Shown: in pieces, positions 8,742-15,899 of the stretch
Layout of the letters: the number at the start of each line of letters is the position of its first letter
Numbering within the stretch: the first letter of the stretch is position 1
Translations under genes and position numbers: made by a program
Source: Bacteroidota bacterium
GTDB lineage: Bacteria; Bacteroidota; Bacteroidia; Cytophagales; Cyclobacteriaceae
Direction of reading: 5' to 3'
DNA length: 44,996 bases
NCBI GenBank assembly: GCA_024280115.1
Contig: JAJRQT010000130.1
Location: 1-44,996 of the forward strand
Notes under the pieces: generated by a model
Database searches by the model: none
What the model saw: only the letters and a program-made list of their open reading frames with translations
What the model was told of the DNA's origin: nothing

Positions 8742-9620
8742 ATGGCGTTTAATATTGAAAATAAAGACAAACGAATTGGTTTGCTGGTTTCATTTTCTGT
8801 CCATGCAATCATTATTTTGCTTTTTTTCTTTATCATGGCTTGGAGCGCTCCTGATCCTCCACTTCCCGAATATGGAATTGAATTGAATTTTGGATTGGAG
8901 CAGGAAGGATCTGGCTACGAGCAGCCAACTACTACACCTACTCCCCCCACTCTTGAAGAAGTAGGAGAGCCTGAACCACAAGTTGTAGAAGAACAAGAGC
9001 AAGTGATTGAAGAACAACAGGAAACACCGCCAGTTGAGGATACAGAAGTTGAAGAATTGCCAGATAGTCAGCAGGAAGATAGCCCCGTTGAGACCCAGCC
9101 TTCAGAGGAGTCAGCAATAGTTGAGCCAGTCGAGGAGAAGGTTGAAGAAGTGAAACCTGTTTCAAAACCAGCAGAAGAAACACCGATAGAGGAACCCAAG
9201 GTTGAAGAAAAAGTGATCGACTCCAATTCACTTTACCCAGGGTCATCAAGTCAGGGAAAAAAAGACAATGAAGCCGGTGATGCCGGAGATCCCGAGGGGA
9301 CAGTTGATTCCAGAGCACTTTATGGTAAAAGTGGAGGTGGAGGAGGAGGCCCAAGTCTTGACCTTGCTGGATGGAGATGGGATTATGAGCCTAATCCCAA
9401 TGACAAATCGAATGAAAATGGAAGGATTGTCTTCGAAATAAAGGTGGATGACAATGGTGAAGTAGTGGGGGTAAAAACTATTGAGAAGACTGTAAGTCCT
9501 ACAGTTGAACAACTCTACAGAAGAGAGGTGGAAAAGCTTACTTTCAGCCCAATTTCAGGAAATACACTTCCGGCGCCCATATCCACGGGTAAAATCACAT
9601 TCATCATCAGATCAAAGTAA
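8742..9620 (+). CDS. TonB/TolA-like energy transducer
   Basis: 292 residues. An N-terminal span at about 14-34 carries the serine/histidine face used by TonB to contact ExbB/ExbD (LVSFSVHAIIILLFF). A long P/E/V-rich linker (about 55-165) can cross the periplasm. A glycine-rich hinge (GGGGGG near 196-201) follows, then a C-terminal domain (RIVFEIKVDDNGEVVGVKTI, ending ITFIIRSK) with a TonB_C-like alternation. It directly follows exbD. The short C-terminal domain lacks the classical YP motif, so TolA-like use is as plausible as receptor energisation. Confidence 0.85.
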   Translation: MAFNIENKDKRIGLLVSFSVHAIIILLFFFIMAWSAPDPPLPEYGIELNFGLEQEGSGYEQPTTTPTPPTLEEVGEPEPQVVEEQEQVIEEQQETPPVEDTEVEELPDSQQEDSPVETQPSEESAIVEPVEEKVEEVKPVSKPAEETPIEEPKVEEKVIDSNSLYPGSSSQGKKDNEAGDAGDPEGTVDSRALYGKSGGGGGGPSLDLAGWRWDYEPNPNDKSNENGRIVFEIKVDDNGEVVGVKTIEKTVSPTVEQLYRREVEKLTFSPISGNTLPAPISTGKITFIIRSK

Positions 9621-9626
9621 TTTCCT

Positions 9627-10934
9627 ATGAATTTTAAGGATACATTGGATTATATGTATAATCTCCTGCCAATGTATCAAAGACAAGGTAAAACAGCCTT
9701 TAAAAAGGATTTGACAAATACTCTGAAGCTTTGTGAATATCTGGGCAACCCGCAAAAACAATTCAAATCAATTCATATTGCCGGCACTAATGGCAAGGGG
9801 AGCAGCGCCCATATGCTTGCGTCAATATTTCAGACAGCAGGATATAAAACAGGGCTTTATACTTCACCACATTTAAAGAGTTTCACCGAACGCATCAGGG
9901 TGGACGGGCACGAAGTAGATGAACAATTTGTTTGTGATTTTATTGAGGAACTAAAATTTATTATTAAAGAAATTCAGCCCTCTTTTTTTGAAATTACCGT
10001 TGCCATGGCCTTTGATTATTTTTCAAAACAGAAAGTTGATGTTGCTGTGATAGAAGTAGGGCTTGGAGGTCGGTTTGATTCTACAAATGTAATCACTCCA
10101 GTCATATCTTTAATTACCAGCATTGGTCTTGATCATACGGATATGCTGGGAGAAACACTTCCTGAAATAGCGTTTGAAAAAGCTGGAATTATTAAGCGAA
10201 ATATATCTGTAGTTATCAGCGAAACTCAGCACGAAATTTCAAAGGTTTTTGAAAGCAAAGCTGTGGAAATGAATGCACCTCTTTTTTTTGCAGATCAGGA
10301 GTATGAGGTTTCTATCAAACAGAGCTCATCTATAGCTCTTGAATTTAATGTAAATTCTGAGACAAAATCATTCACTGCAACAACTGACTTAGCAGGGGAG
10401 TATCAAATAAAAAATATACCCGGAGTACTGAAAGTTTTGGATTTATTGAATGCCCGGGGATTCAGTATAACAGATGAGCATTTGAAGCTTGGTCTTAAAT
10501 ATGTAGTAAGAAATACCGGTTTGCTCGGGAGATGGCAAAAGCTTATGGACAAACCATTAACAATCTGCGACACCGTGCATAATGAAGCCGGAATACGGTA
10601 TTTAATTAAGCAGATTGCCAAAATGCAATATGACAAATCGCACATTATTTGGGGTTCAGTGGAAGGGAAAGATCTTAGTGGAATATTACGGCAATTACCA
10701 AAAGGAGCATTTTATTATTTTTGTGAAGCTTCGATACCAAGAGCGTTAAAGGCATCTGAATTACAAAAAGTAGCTTCCGGGTTCGGGATTGAAGGGAAAG
10801 TTGTAAGCGATGTCAATGTTGCGATTGAAGAGGCCAGAGGAAAAGCCGGTGAAAACGATTTGGTTTTTATCGGGGGGAGCAATTTTATTATCGCCGAAAT
10901 TAAAAATTTGAAAAGTGAGGAAAAAGCAAATTAG
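9627..10934 (+). CDS. folC: Folylpolyglutamate synthase / dihydrofolate synthase
   Basis: 435 residues of the Mur-ligase-like FolC family, which adds glutamate to dihydropteroate and folates in the cytoplasm. The P-loop IAGTNGKGSSAHMLAS is at about 51-66. The substrate region YTSPHLKSFTERIRVDG and the magnesium-site region VGLGGRFDSTNV are intact, and the C-terminal domain contains DTVHNEAG. Length is normal. It begins six bases after the TonB-like gene and overlaps trmB by 20 bases, so it is probably transcribed with the envelope genes although its function is unrelated. Confidence 0.95.
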   Translation: MNFKDTLDYMYNLLPMYQRQGKTAFKKDLTNTLKLCEYLGNPQKQFKSIHIAGTNGKGSSAHMLASIFQTAGYKTGLYTSPHLKSFTERIRVDGHEVDEQFVCDFIEELKFIIKEIQPSFFEITVAMAFDYFSKQKVDVAVIEVGLGGRFDSTNVITPVISLITSIGLDHTDMLGETLPEIAFEKAGIIKRNISVVISETQHEISKVFESKAVEMNAPLFFADQEYEVSIKQSSSIALEFNVNSETKSFTATTDLAGEYQIKNIPGVLKVLDLLNARGFSITDEHLKLGLKYVVRNTGLLGRWQKLMDKPLTICDTVHNEAGIRYLIKQIAKMQYDKSHIIWGSVEGKDLSGILRQLPKGAFYYFCEASIPRALKASELQKVASGFGIEGKVVSDVNVAIEEARGKAGENDLVFIGGSNFIIAEIKNLKSEEKAN

Positions 10935-11574
10935 GTTTGATGATAACCGGATCAGCAGAAATGTTATTGAACCGGGGAAAAAAATATTTGATACAATCAA
11001 AGGCAATTGGGGAAGTGAATTTTTTAATAATGACAATGATATCGTTCTGGAATTAGCCTGTGGGAGAGGGGAGTACAGTACGGGATTGGGAGCAGTTTTT
11101 AAAGACCGGAACTTTGTGGGAGTAGATATAAAGGGCAGCAGGATATGGGTCGGTAGTAAAAAGGCGAGACTGGAAGGACTGGATAATGTGGCCTTCCTCA
11201 GGACACAAATCGATCACCTCGATAAATTTTTTGAACCTGGGGAAATCAGTGAAATTTGGATTATTTTCCCGGATCCCAGGCCTAAAAGCAGCGATGAACG
11301 TAGGCGGCTAACCAGCCCAAAATACCTTGAGATTTATAAAAAACTGATTATGGAAGGTGGTATAATTCATCTGAAAACTGATGATTCAGGTTTGTTTGAT
11401 TATTCACTCCGTATTCTGGAGGCTCGAGAAGATATTCGGGATTTAAGATATACATGGGAATTATACAATTCTAAATTTGAGAAAGATCACCACGGTATTA
11501 AAACTAAATATGAGTACCAGTTTGCAGAACGAGGGCATGCGATTAAGTATTTGAGGTTTCGGTTTGCAGATTGA
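10915..11574 (+). CDS. trmB: tRNA (guanine-46-N7)-methyltransferase
   Basis: 219 residues of the TrmB SAM-dependent methyltransferase family that makes m7G46 in tRNA. Motif I is LELACGRGEYSTGLG (about 43-57), motif II VGVDIKGSR, and the family motif FPDPRPKSSDERRRL carries the substrate-binding acidic and basic residues. The start is a GTG inside folC (frame overlap 20 bases); the first residues RKKQIRFDDN resemble the usual TrmB N-terminus, so this start is preferred over later methionines. Confidence 0.93.
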   Translation: MRKKQIRFDDNRISRNVIEPGKKIFDTIKGNWGSEFFNNDNDIVLELACGRGEYSTGLGAVFKDRNFVGVDIKGSRIWVGSKKARLEGLDNVAFLRTQIDHLDKFFEPGEISEIWIIFPDPRPKSSDERRRLTSPKYLEIYKKLIMEGGIIHLKTDDSGLFDYSLRILEAREDIRDLRYTWELYNSKFEKDHHGIKTKYEYQFAERGHAIKYLRFRFAD

Positions 11575-11584
11575 CTGCTGTATG

Positions 11585-11758
11585 GATGCACATTTTTCCT
11601 TCGAGCCAACTTAAAGAAGCATAACGGGTTAGATTTGGGGGTTCTGAGGCGGATTAGTGCCAAGGATTTCTGTTTTGCAATAAGTCAGATAAAACTTCAT
11701 CTCAGGAAAGAAGATAAAGCACTATGTTGGTATCTAATAAAACACTATTCCCATTCAT
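11585..11758 (-). pseudogene. Broken VapC (PIN-domain) toxin gene
   Basis: Reading the minus strand from an ATG at 11758 gives MNGNSVLLDTNIVLYLLS, the standard N-terminus of a VapC ribonuclease with its first catalytic aspartate in LLDTN. A TGA stop follows at 11704-11702, where an intact PIN domain would usually have glycine (GGA to TGA). The frame then continues as DEVLSDLLQNRNPWH, still VapC-like, before a second stop at 11656-11654. The C-terminal half of the domain, with the other acidic residues, is absent because the sequence runs into the end of trmB. The start overlaps the end of the antitoxin gene as in intact vapBC operons. Confidence 0.75.
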
Positions 11759-11909
11759 CCCTCATGCGCTTTTGGATAACTAAGGGATCTTCTTTTAAGC
11801 TGATTACACCGCAATACTTGTGGGTATCTACTCCTTTGGTTTTAAGTGCTTCTTTCAACAGCTGACTTAAAAGTTTCTTGTCTGATCCTTTTTTGATTAC
11901 TGTCACCAT
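11745..11909 (-). CDS. VapB-type antitoxin (small, orphaned)
   Basis: 54 residues, beginning MVTVIKKGSDKKLLSQLLKE and ending LVIQKRMRDEWE. The frame is complete and undisturbed. Small Bacteroidota proteins of this form commonly precede PIN-domain toxins, and here the stop overlaps the start of the vapC remnant, as in a vapBC operon. The C-terminal half (YCGVISLKEDPLVIQKRM) is the likely toxin-binding tail. With the toxin broken the antitoxin has no partner in this locus; it may remain as a DNA-binding repressor or be a relic in an early stage of decay. The family assignment rests on arrangement and pattern. Confidence 0.65.
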   Translation of the reverse strand: MVTVIKKGSDKKLLSQLLKEALKTKGVDTHKYCGVISLKEDPLVIQKRMRDEWE

Positions 11910-12011
11910 GCTATTATAATTTATTCAAAGATAACATTTTCATGCTTATTTTTAGTTTTAAACTTACTTTAAAGAACGGCAAGATATCCCTGTACTCTTG
12001 GCACAGGTTAG

Positions 12012-12065
12012 TTCACATGTAATGAAGATAATGCATTTGAAGTGAAAATTACAGACTATCTTTAG
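12012..12065 (+). pseudogene. C-terminal remnant of HigB-type toxin
   Basis: Just before the higA gene a short frame reads FTCNEDNAFEVKITDYL and stops at 12063-12065. HigB toxins end with almost the same pattern (F-x-W-x-x-x-x-A-x-x-V-x-I-x-D-Y-H). An in-frame TAG at 12009 closes it upstream, and I cannot find the rest of the 90-residue toxin. The position directly upstream of a HigA antitoxin is the normal higBA order, which supports the reading. Confidence 0.6.
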
Positions 12066-12082
12066 CGCTAAATAAAACTTAA

Positions 12083-12373
12083 ATGAAAAAGTTAAATAAT
12101 GTACATCCGGGAGAGATGCTAAAAGAGGATTTTTTAGCACCAATGCATATTACTTCGTATGCACTTGCAAAGGCAATTGGTGTTGATCAAACAAGGATAA
12201 GTCAGTTGATAAAAGGGCAACGAAGATTTTCAGCAGATACAGCGCTTCGATTATCCAGTTTTTTTGGTACATCGGCTGAGTTTTGGTTAAATGCTCAGGT
12301 CAGATATGATCTTGAAAAAGAAAGGGAACACAATGATAATTACAAAAGTATCTCTCTATTTGAGAAGGCTTAA
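12083..12373 (+). CDS. higA: HigA-family antitoxin / XRE repressor
   Basis: 96 residues of the HigA (VapI-like) helix-turn-helix family. It starts NNVHPGEMLKEDFLAPMHIT, the family signature HPGE-x-L. The DNA-binding helix is about residues 25-65 (YALAKAIGVDQTRISQLIKG) and the family block FFGTSAEFWLNAQ follows. Normal length and no disruption. The usual partner toxin survives only as a 17-residue tail upstream, so this is an orphan antitoxin or a retained repressor. The last four bases overlap the end of the convergent gene on the minus strand. Confidence 0.88.
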   Translation: MKKLNNVHPGEMLKEDFLAPMHITSYALAKAIGVDQTRISQLIKGQRRFSADTALRLSSFFGTSAEFWLNAQVRYDLEKEREHNDNYKSISLFEKA

Positions 12374-12987
12374 TCTACCTCCAAAACCTCTAAAATATCT
12401 GCCATTTCATCAAAATCCTTATAACCAGGTCGAATTTTTGAGCTTCCTTTTAGCGATATGCCTTTTAGGTTTAATTCAGTTGCGATGGTTTTGGCATTTC
12501 CCATTGTAACACCGCAACCAAGTATAATAGGAAATTGTGAGGAATAAGTTTTAATAGTTTTCATCTCATTTTCATCCAGATCTTTGCCCTTTGATTCTAA
12601 TAAAAAATAGTCAACTGACCCGGAGCAATAATTGAGAGTTGAAGGCAAATTATGATTAAATCCCTCATTTATGTCTATTCTAAGAATAAGCGGCTTGTCC
12701 AATTGCGCGAATTCATGGATTTGGGATTCATCAGAAATCAGCAAGTAATCAATATTAAAATCAACTAGTGCTTCTTTTATTACAGCAGGTTTTGAATCTC
12801 CGAATTCACCGACGATTTTAACGCCCGAGATCCATTCGGTAATTTCCTTAAACTGTTCTGGATTTAAGGAACTTTCGTCATGAGGATTCAATCTAAATCC
12901 GATTAAATCCACACCCATTCCTGCCGAATATCTCGCATCACTCAAATTATCCACATCGCCTATATAAACAAAACTGCTTAATGCCAT
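12370..12987 (-). CDS. TrpF-like TIM-barrel protein lacking catalytic residues
   Basis: 205 residues resembling phosphoribosylanthranilate isomerase (TrpF). The N-terminal DVDNLSDARYSAGMGVDLIGF matches the TrpF pattern I-T-x-x-x-D-A-x-x-A-x-x-x-G-A-D-x-x-G-F, and the end (ILGCGVTMGNAKTI, then SSKIRPGYKDFDEM) matches the phosphate-binding loops. The TrpF general base is the cysteine of the KICG strand; here that strand reads VYIG. The general acid is the aspartate of an LLDS strand; here it reads LLES. Both catalytic positions therefore appear replaced. No other tryptophan genes are nearby. I infer a paralogue with another role, not an anthranilate-pathway enzyme. Confidence 0.7.
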   Translation of the reverse strand: MALSSFVYIGDVDNLSDARYSAGMGVDLIGFRLNPHDESSLNPEQFKEITEWISGVKIVGEFGDSKPAVIKEALVDFNIDYLLISDESQIHEFAQLDKPLILRIDINEGFNHNLPSTLNYCSGSVDYFLLESKGKDLDENEMKTIKTYSSQFPIILGCGVTMGNAKTIATELNLKGISLKGSSKIRPGYKDFDEMADILEVLEVD

Positions 12988-13499
12988 TGCTTTTAAAAAT
13001 TAGAGATATAAAAAATATTTTCCTGACAAAGATATGAATTTACAGGAAATGTTGTTCAAGTTTCGATACGGAAGATCAGTAGCTATTTTGGTCAATAACT
13101 TAATTATTGATTGGTTTTACCACAAATTTAATGATAGTTATTTTAAAAAGACCGAAGTCGGAAGTCAGAAGATCGAAGTATCTGATTGTCGGGGAATCTT
13201 GAATAAAGGGGACCCGCTGGTTTATCTATTACCCATCTTTTATTATTCTACTAATATATTAACACGGTGATATTATAGTATGATAAAAAATATTTACTAT
13301 GCCTGCCTTGTTAATAACTTCAGGCTCCGGACTCCTGTCTTCCTACAAACAACTAGTTCAAATAATATAACAATATGACTTATTGATTTACAATTCAAGA
13401 TAAGATTATCACGTTCCAAAGTTATTTACCACAGCTCAATAGATATCTATTTCAATCAGCTTAGAGGAACCATAGATTTGCATCAAATAAGGAGAAACT
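12988..13499. other. Intergenic region with inverted AAG/GTC-rich repeat
   Basis: About 510 bases without a credible gene. At 13150-13180 there is a purine-rich unit (GACCGAAGTCGGAAGTCAGA), and at 13318-13343 a pyrimidine-rich unit that on the minus strand has a related composition and spacing, forming an imperfect inverted pair about 140 bases apart. Such units recur in intergenic DNA of Bacteroidota. A 78-codon frame over this stretch is only a reading of the repeat. Confidence 0.45.
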
Positions 13500-13788
13500 A
13501 TGTAATCAAACAAACTTTTCTTTTTTGATATCCTTTCTCATCACTATTCACAGTTATGGCTATGAGGTTTTCACAACATGGAAATTGGCAAAACAGTGTG
13601 AAGATATAGAGATTAGTTGTCGCTCTGTTGAAGTTGGTGATATGCTTACAACCTGTCAAATGCGAATAACCTTTCAGATTGAGGCAAGTCCTGAACGGAT
13701 TGTTGAAATGTTTAAAAATCCGAATAAATTTTTGTCATGGTCGCCAGGTTTAAAAAAGTGTGAAATACTATTGGAAGAACAGGTTTAG
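13500..13788 (+). pseudogene. Frameshifted and truncated SRPBCC/START-like gene
   Basis: A good ribosome site (AAGGAG, 13489-13494) is followed five bases later by ATG at 13500, but the next codon is TAA. Removing one base (the T at 13503) restores a secreted protein that starts with a signal-like segment NFSFLISFLITIHSYGYE. It continues WKLAKQCEDIEISCRSVEVG and RITFQIEASPERIVEMFKNP, which matches the N-terminal half of SRPBCC/START-type proteins of Bacteroidota. The frame ends at TAG 13786-13788, about half the expected length. It therefore carries two lesions: a single-base frameshift at codon 2 and loss of the C-terminal half. Confidence 0.6.
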
Positions 13789-13840
13789 ACTGAATAAAAC
13801 AACAATCAGAGAGCATCAAACCTTTATTTAAGTTCAAAAA

Positions 13841-14986
13841 ATGAAACAAATATGCATTTATTTGATAATCTATTTTTTTACACCTTTTAATATCTCCGCT
13901 CAATCAGAGTCGCCTTTGTTGAAGCAAAAACAATATTCATTTTTAAGCATCAATTACCACGATGGAAATATCATGCCAACCAACGATTTTGTCCGTGGAG
14001 AAAATTCAAAGGGCAATCCTATAGATTCATATAATTCCCTTGCCATAAAATTTGGATGGCAAAATCCCGGTTATACAGATTGGCAAAAGATTTACAAAGC
14101 TCCGTATTACGGCATGGGATATTATGCCGCAAACTTTAATAACTCAATTGAAATCGGAAATCCAATGGCTCTATATGGCTTTTTTGGAATTCCTGTTTTT
14201 CGATTGAAGAAACTGGAATTATACTCAGAACTGCAATTGGGCGTAGCCTGGAATTGGGAACACTACGACTCCCTTAACAATCCATCAAATATAGCTATAG
14301 GCTCTGACATAATGCTCTATGTAGATGTAGGAGTGAATGCCTTTTATCCCATAACAAAAAATCTTGATTTAGGAATAGGTTTCAGTTTCACTCATTTTTC
14401 AAACGGAGGATTTGAAAGACCCAACCAAGGATTGAATTTAGTTGCGCCTTCCATTGAGTTGAAGTATCATTTTGCCGGGAAACCAGATATTACAAATATG
14501 GGGCGACCACCTAAAAACTTAGAAAAAAGTAATGATTTGTACATAATGCTTGGATATGGAGATCACCAAATGGTGGAGCATGAATTAGATACCAATTACT
14601 ATTCGGTTGCAGGTTTAGGGGTGTATTATAGTCTTCAGCATAGCAATACTTTTCGATCAGGTTTGGGAGTTGATTTTAATTATTTACGCTCTTTATCTGC
14701 TTTGCCTGATGGCACGCCCGGCGAACAGGGCACATGGGATAATTTAACCATTGGGCTTATTTATAGCCCGGAATTCGTTATTGGTAGGTTATCATTAGTC
14801 ACAGGTATTGGTATCTATGCCATACATCATCAGTACGGAAATTTCAATCAGCTATATCAACGTGCAGGAGTAAAATATCACATCGCAGATAATTTTTCAT
14901 TGGGGATGAACATTCGGGCAATAAATTTCATGTTAGCTGAATTCCTTGAATTTAATGTCGGTTACAGAATTAAATGGAACAGATGA
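13841..14986 (+). CDS. PagL-like acyloxyacyl hydrolase (lipid A deacylase family)
   Basis: 381 residues with a signal peptide (to about 20, ending ISAQ) and alternating beta-strands through to the C-terminus. The block GFSFTHFSNGGFERPNQGLN contains the H-x-S and N-x-G positions that form the active site in PagL-type outer-membrane 3-O-deacylases. The protein is about twice the size of PagL from Pseudomonas, as is usual for Bacteroidota members; the second half (about 215-381) repeats a strand pattern (YIMLGYGDHQMVEHELDTN) and may form additional barrel strands. Expected action is removal of an acyl chain from lipid A at the outer membrane. The substrate in this organism is not shown by sequence. 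Confidence 0.78.
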   Translation: MKQICIYLIIYFFTPFNISAQSESPLLKQKQYSFLSINYHDGNIMPTNDFVRGENSKGNPIDSYNSLAIKFGWQNPGYTDWQKIYKAPYYGMGYYAANFNNSIEIGNPMALYGFFGIPVFRLKKLELYSELQLGVAWNWEHYDSLNNPSNIAIGSDIMLYVDVGVNAFYPITKNLDLGIGFSFTHFSNGGFERPNQGLNLVAPSIELKYHFAGKPDITNMGRPPKNLEKSNDLYIMLGYGDHQMVEHELDTNYYSVAGLGVYYSLQHSNTFRSGLGVDFNYLRSLSALPDGTPGEQGTWDNLTIGLIYSPEFVIGRLSLVTGIGIYAIHHQYGNFNQLYQRAGVKYHIADNFSLGMNIRAINFMLAEFLEFNVGYRIKWNR

Positions 14987-15012
14987 ATTGAGTTTGAATC
15001 GCAAAGTATTTT

Positions 15013-15816
15013 ATGGAAAAAGAAGAATTATATACAGTAATAACCGGTGCGAGTAGAGGATTGGGAAAATGCCTCGCGAATGAATGCGCAAGAAGAGGAA
15101 GAAACTTGATTTTGGTAGCGCTGTCCAATGAAGGTGTTATGGAAACGGCGGATGAATTAGCCGGAAAATATGCCATAAAAGCCATCGGTTACGAGACTGA
15201 TTTGACAAGCGGAGAAAATATATATTCTTTGGCCGAATGGATTAAGTCTGAATATAAGATTGATATGCTGATAAACAATGCCGGAATTGGAGGCACGAAT
15301 CATTTTGAAGAAGTAAAGGCTGATTTTATTGATACAATCATTCAATTAAATATGAAAGCCCTGGTGCTCCTGACGCATCAGTTATTGCCACTACTTAAAT
15401 CAAATAGGGAATCTTTCATTCTCAATATAGCAGGTATAGCAGCCTTTGGCCCGATGCCATATAAAACAATTTATCCTGCCTCAAAAGCTTTTGTTTCTTC
15501 CTTTTCGAGAGGATTAAATGCCGAATTAAAAGGCAATAATGTGTCCGTTAGTGTAGCATATCCGGGGGGAATGGCTACAAATTCCGAAGTGGTTGAAAGA
15601 ATGAATAGATATAATTTTTTAGTTAAAAGTACTTTTTTATCTCCGGGGAAAACGGCTAAAATCCTCATCAGAAAAACACTTGATCACAGAACTGTAATTG
15701 TTCCGGGGTTGGCAAATAAGATGAGCCGGCTATTTATTAAATTTATTCCTGAAGATGTTAGACTGAATATCTTCAGCCGAAATTTGCAAAAGGAGATGCT
15801 GGTAAATCCAGCTTAA
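15013..15816 (+). CDS. Short-chain dehydrogenase/reductase
   Basis: 267 residues of the classical SDR family. The nucleotide-binding motif is TGASRGLGKCLANE (about 11-24), the N-N-A-G motif is at about 95, and the active-site Y-x-x-x-K is YPASK at about 155-159. The position where SDRs carry the catalytic serine, 13 residues before the tyrosine, reads glycine (NIAGIAAFGP); the codon is GGT, one transition from AGT serine. C-terminal YPGGMATNSEV replaces the PG motif. Substrate is not recognisable. It may be an SDR with weakened chemistry, or the alignment may hide a compensating serine. Confidence 0.88.
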   Translation: MEKEELYTVITGASRGLGKCLANECARRGRNLILVALSNEGVMETADELAGKYAIKAIGYETDLTSGENIYSLAEWIKSEYKIDMLINNAGIGGTNHFEEVKADFIDTIIQLNMKALVLLTHQLLPLLKSNRESFILNIAGIAAFGPMPYKTIYPASKAFVSSFSRGLNAELKGNNVSVSVAYPGGMATNSEVVERMNRYNFLVKSTFLSPGKTAKILIRKTLDHRTVIVPGLANKMSRLFIKFIPEDVRLNIFSRNLQKEMLVNPA

Positions 15817-15899
15817 TTGAAGGAATACTTTTTTATCTATACTCATAATTGTTGTTTCTAAGACAATCAACCGTTTTAAGCGAAAAAGACAGATAAAGC

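Noticed and set aside
11635..11865. 76-codon frame on the plus strand
   Set aside because: It is antisense to the vapB antitoxin and the vapC remnant, which explain the sequence much better.
13034..13270. 78-codon frame on the plus strand
   Set aside because: Much of the peptide is a reading of the GAAGTCGGAAGTC-type repeat.
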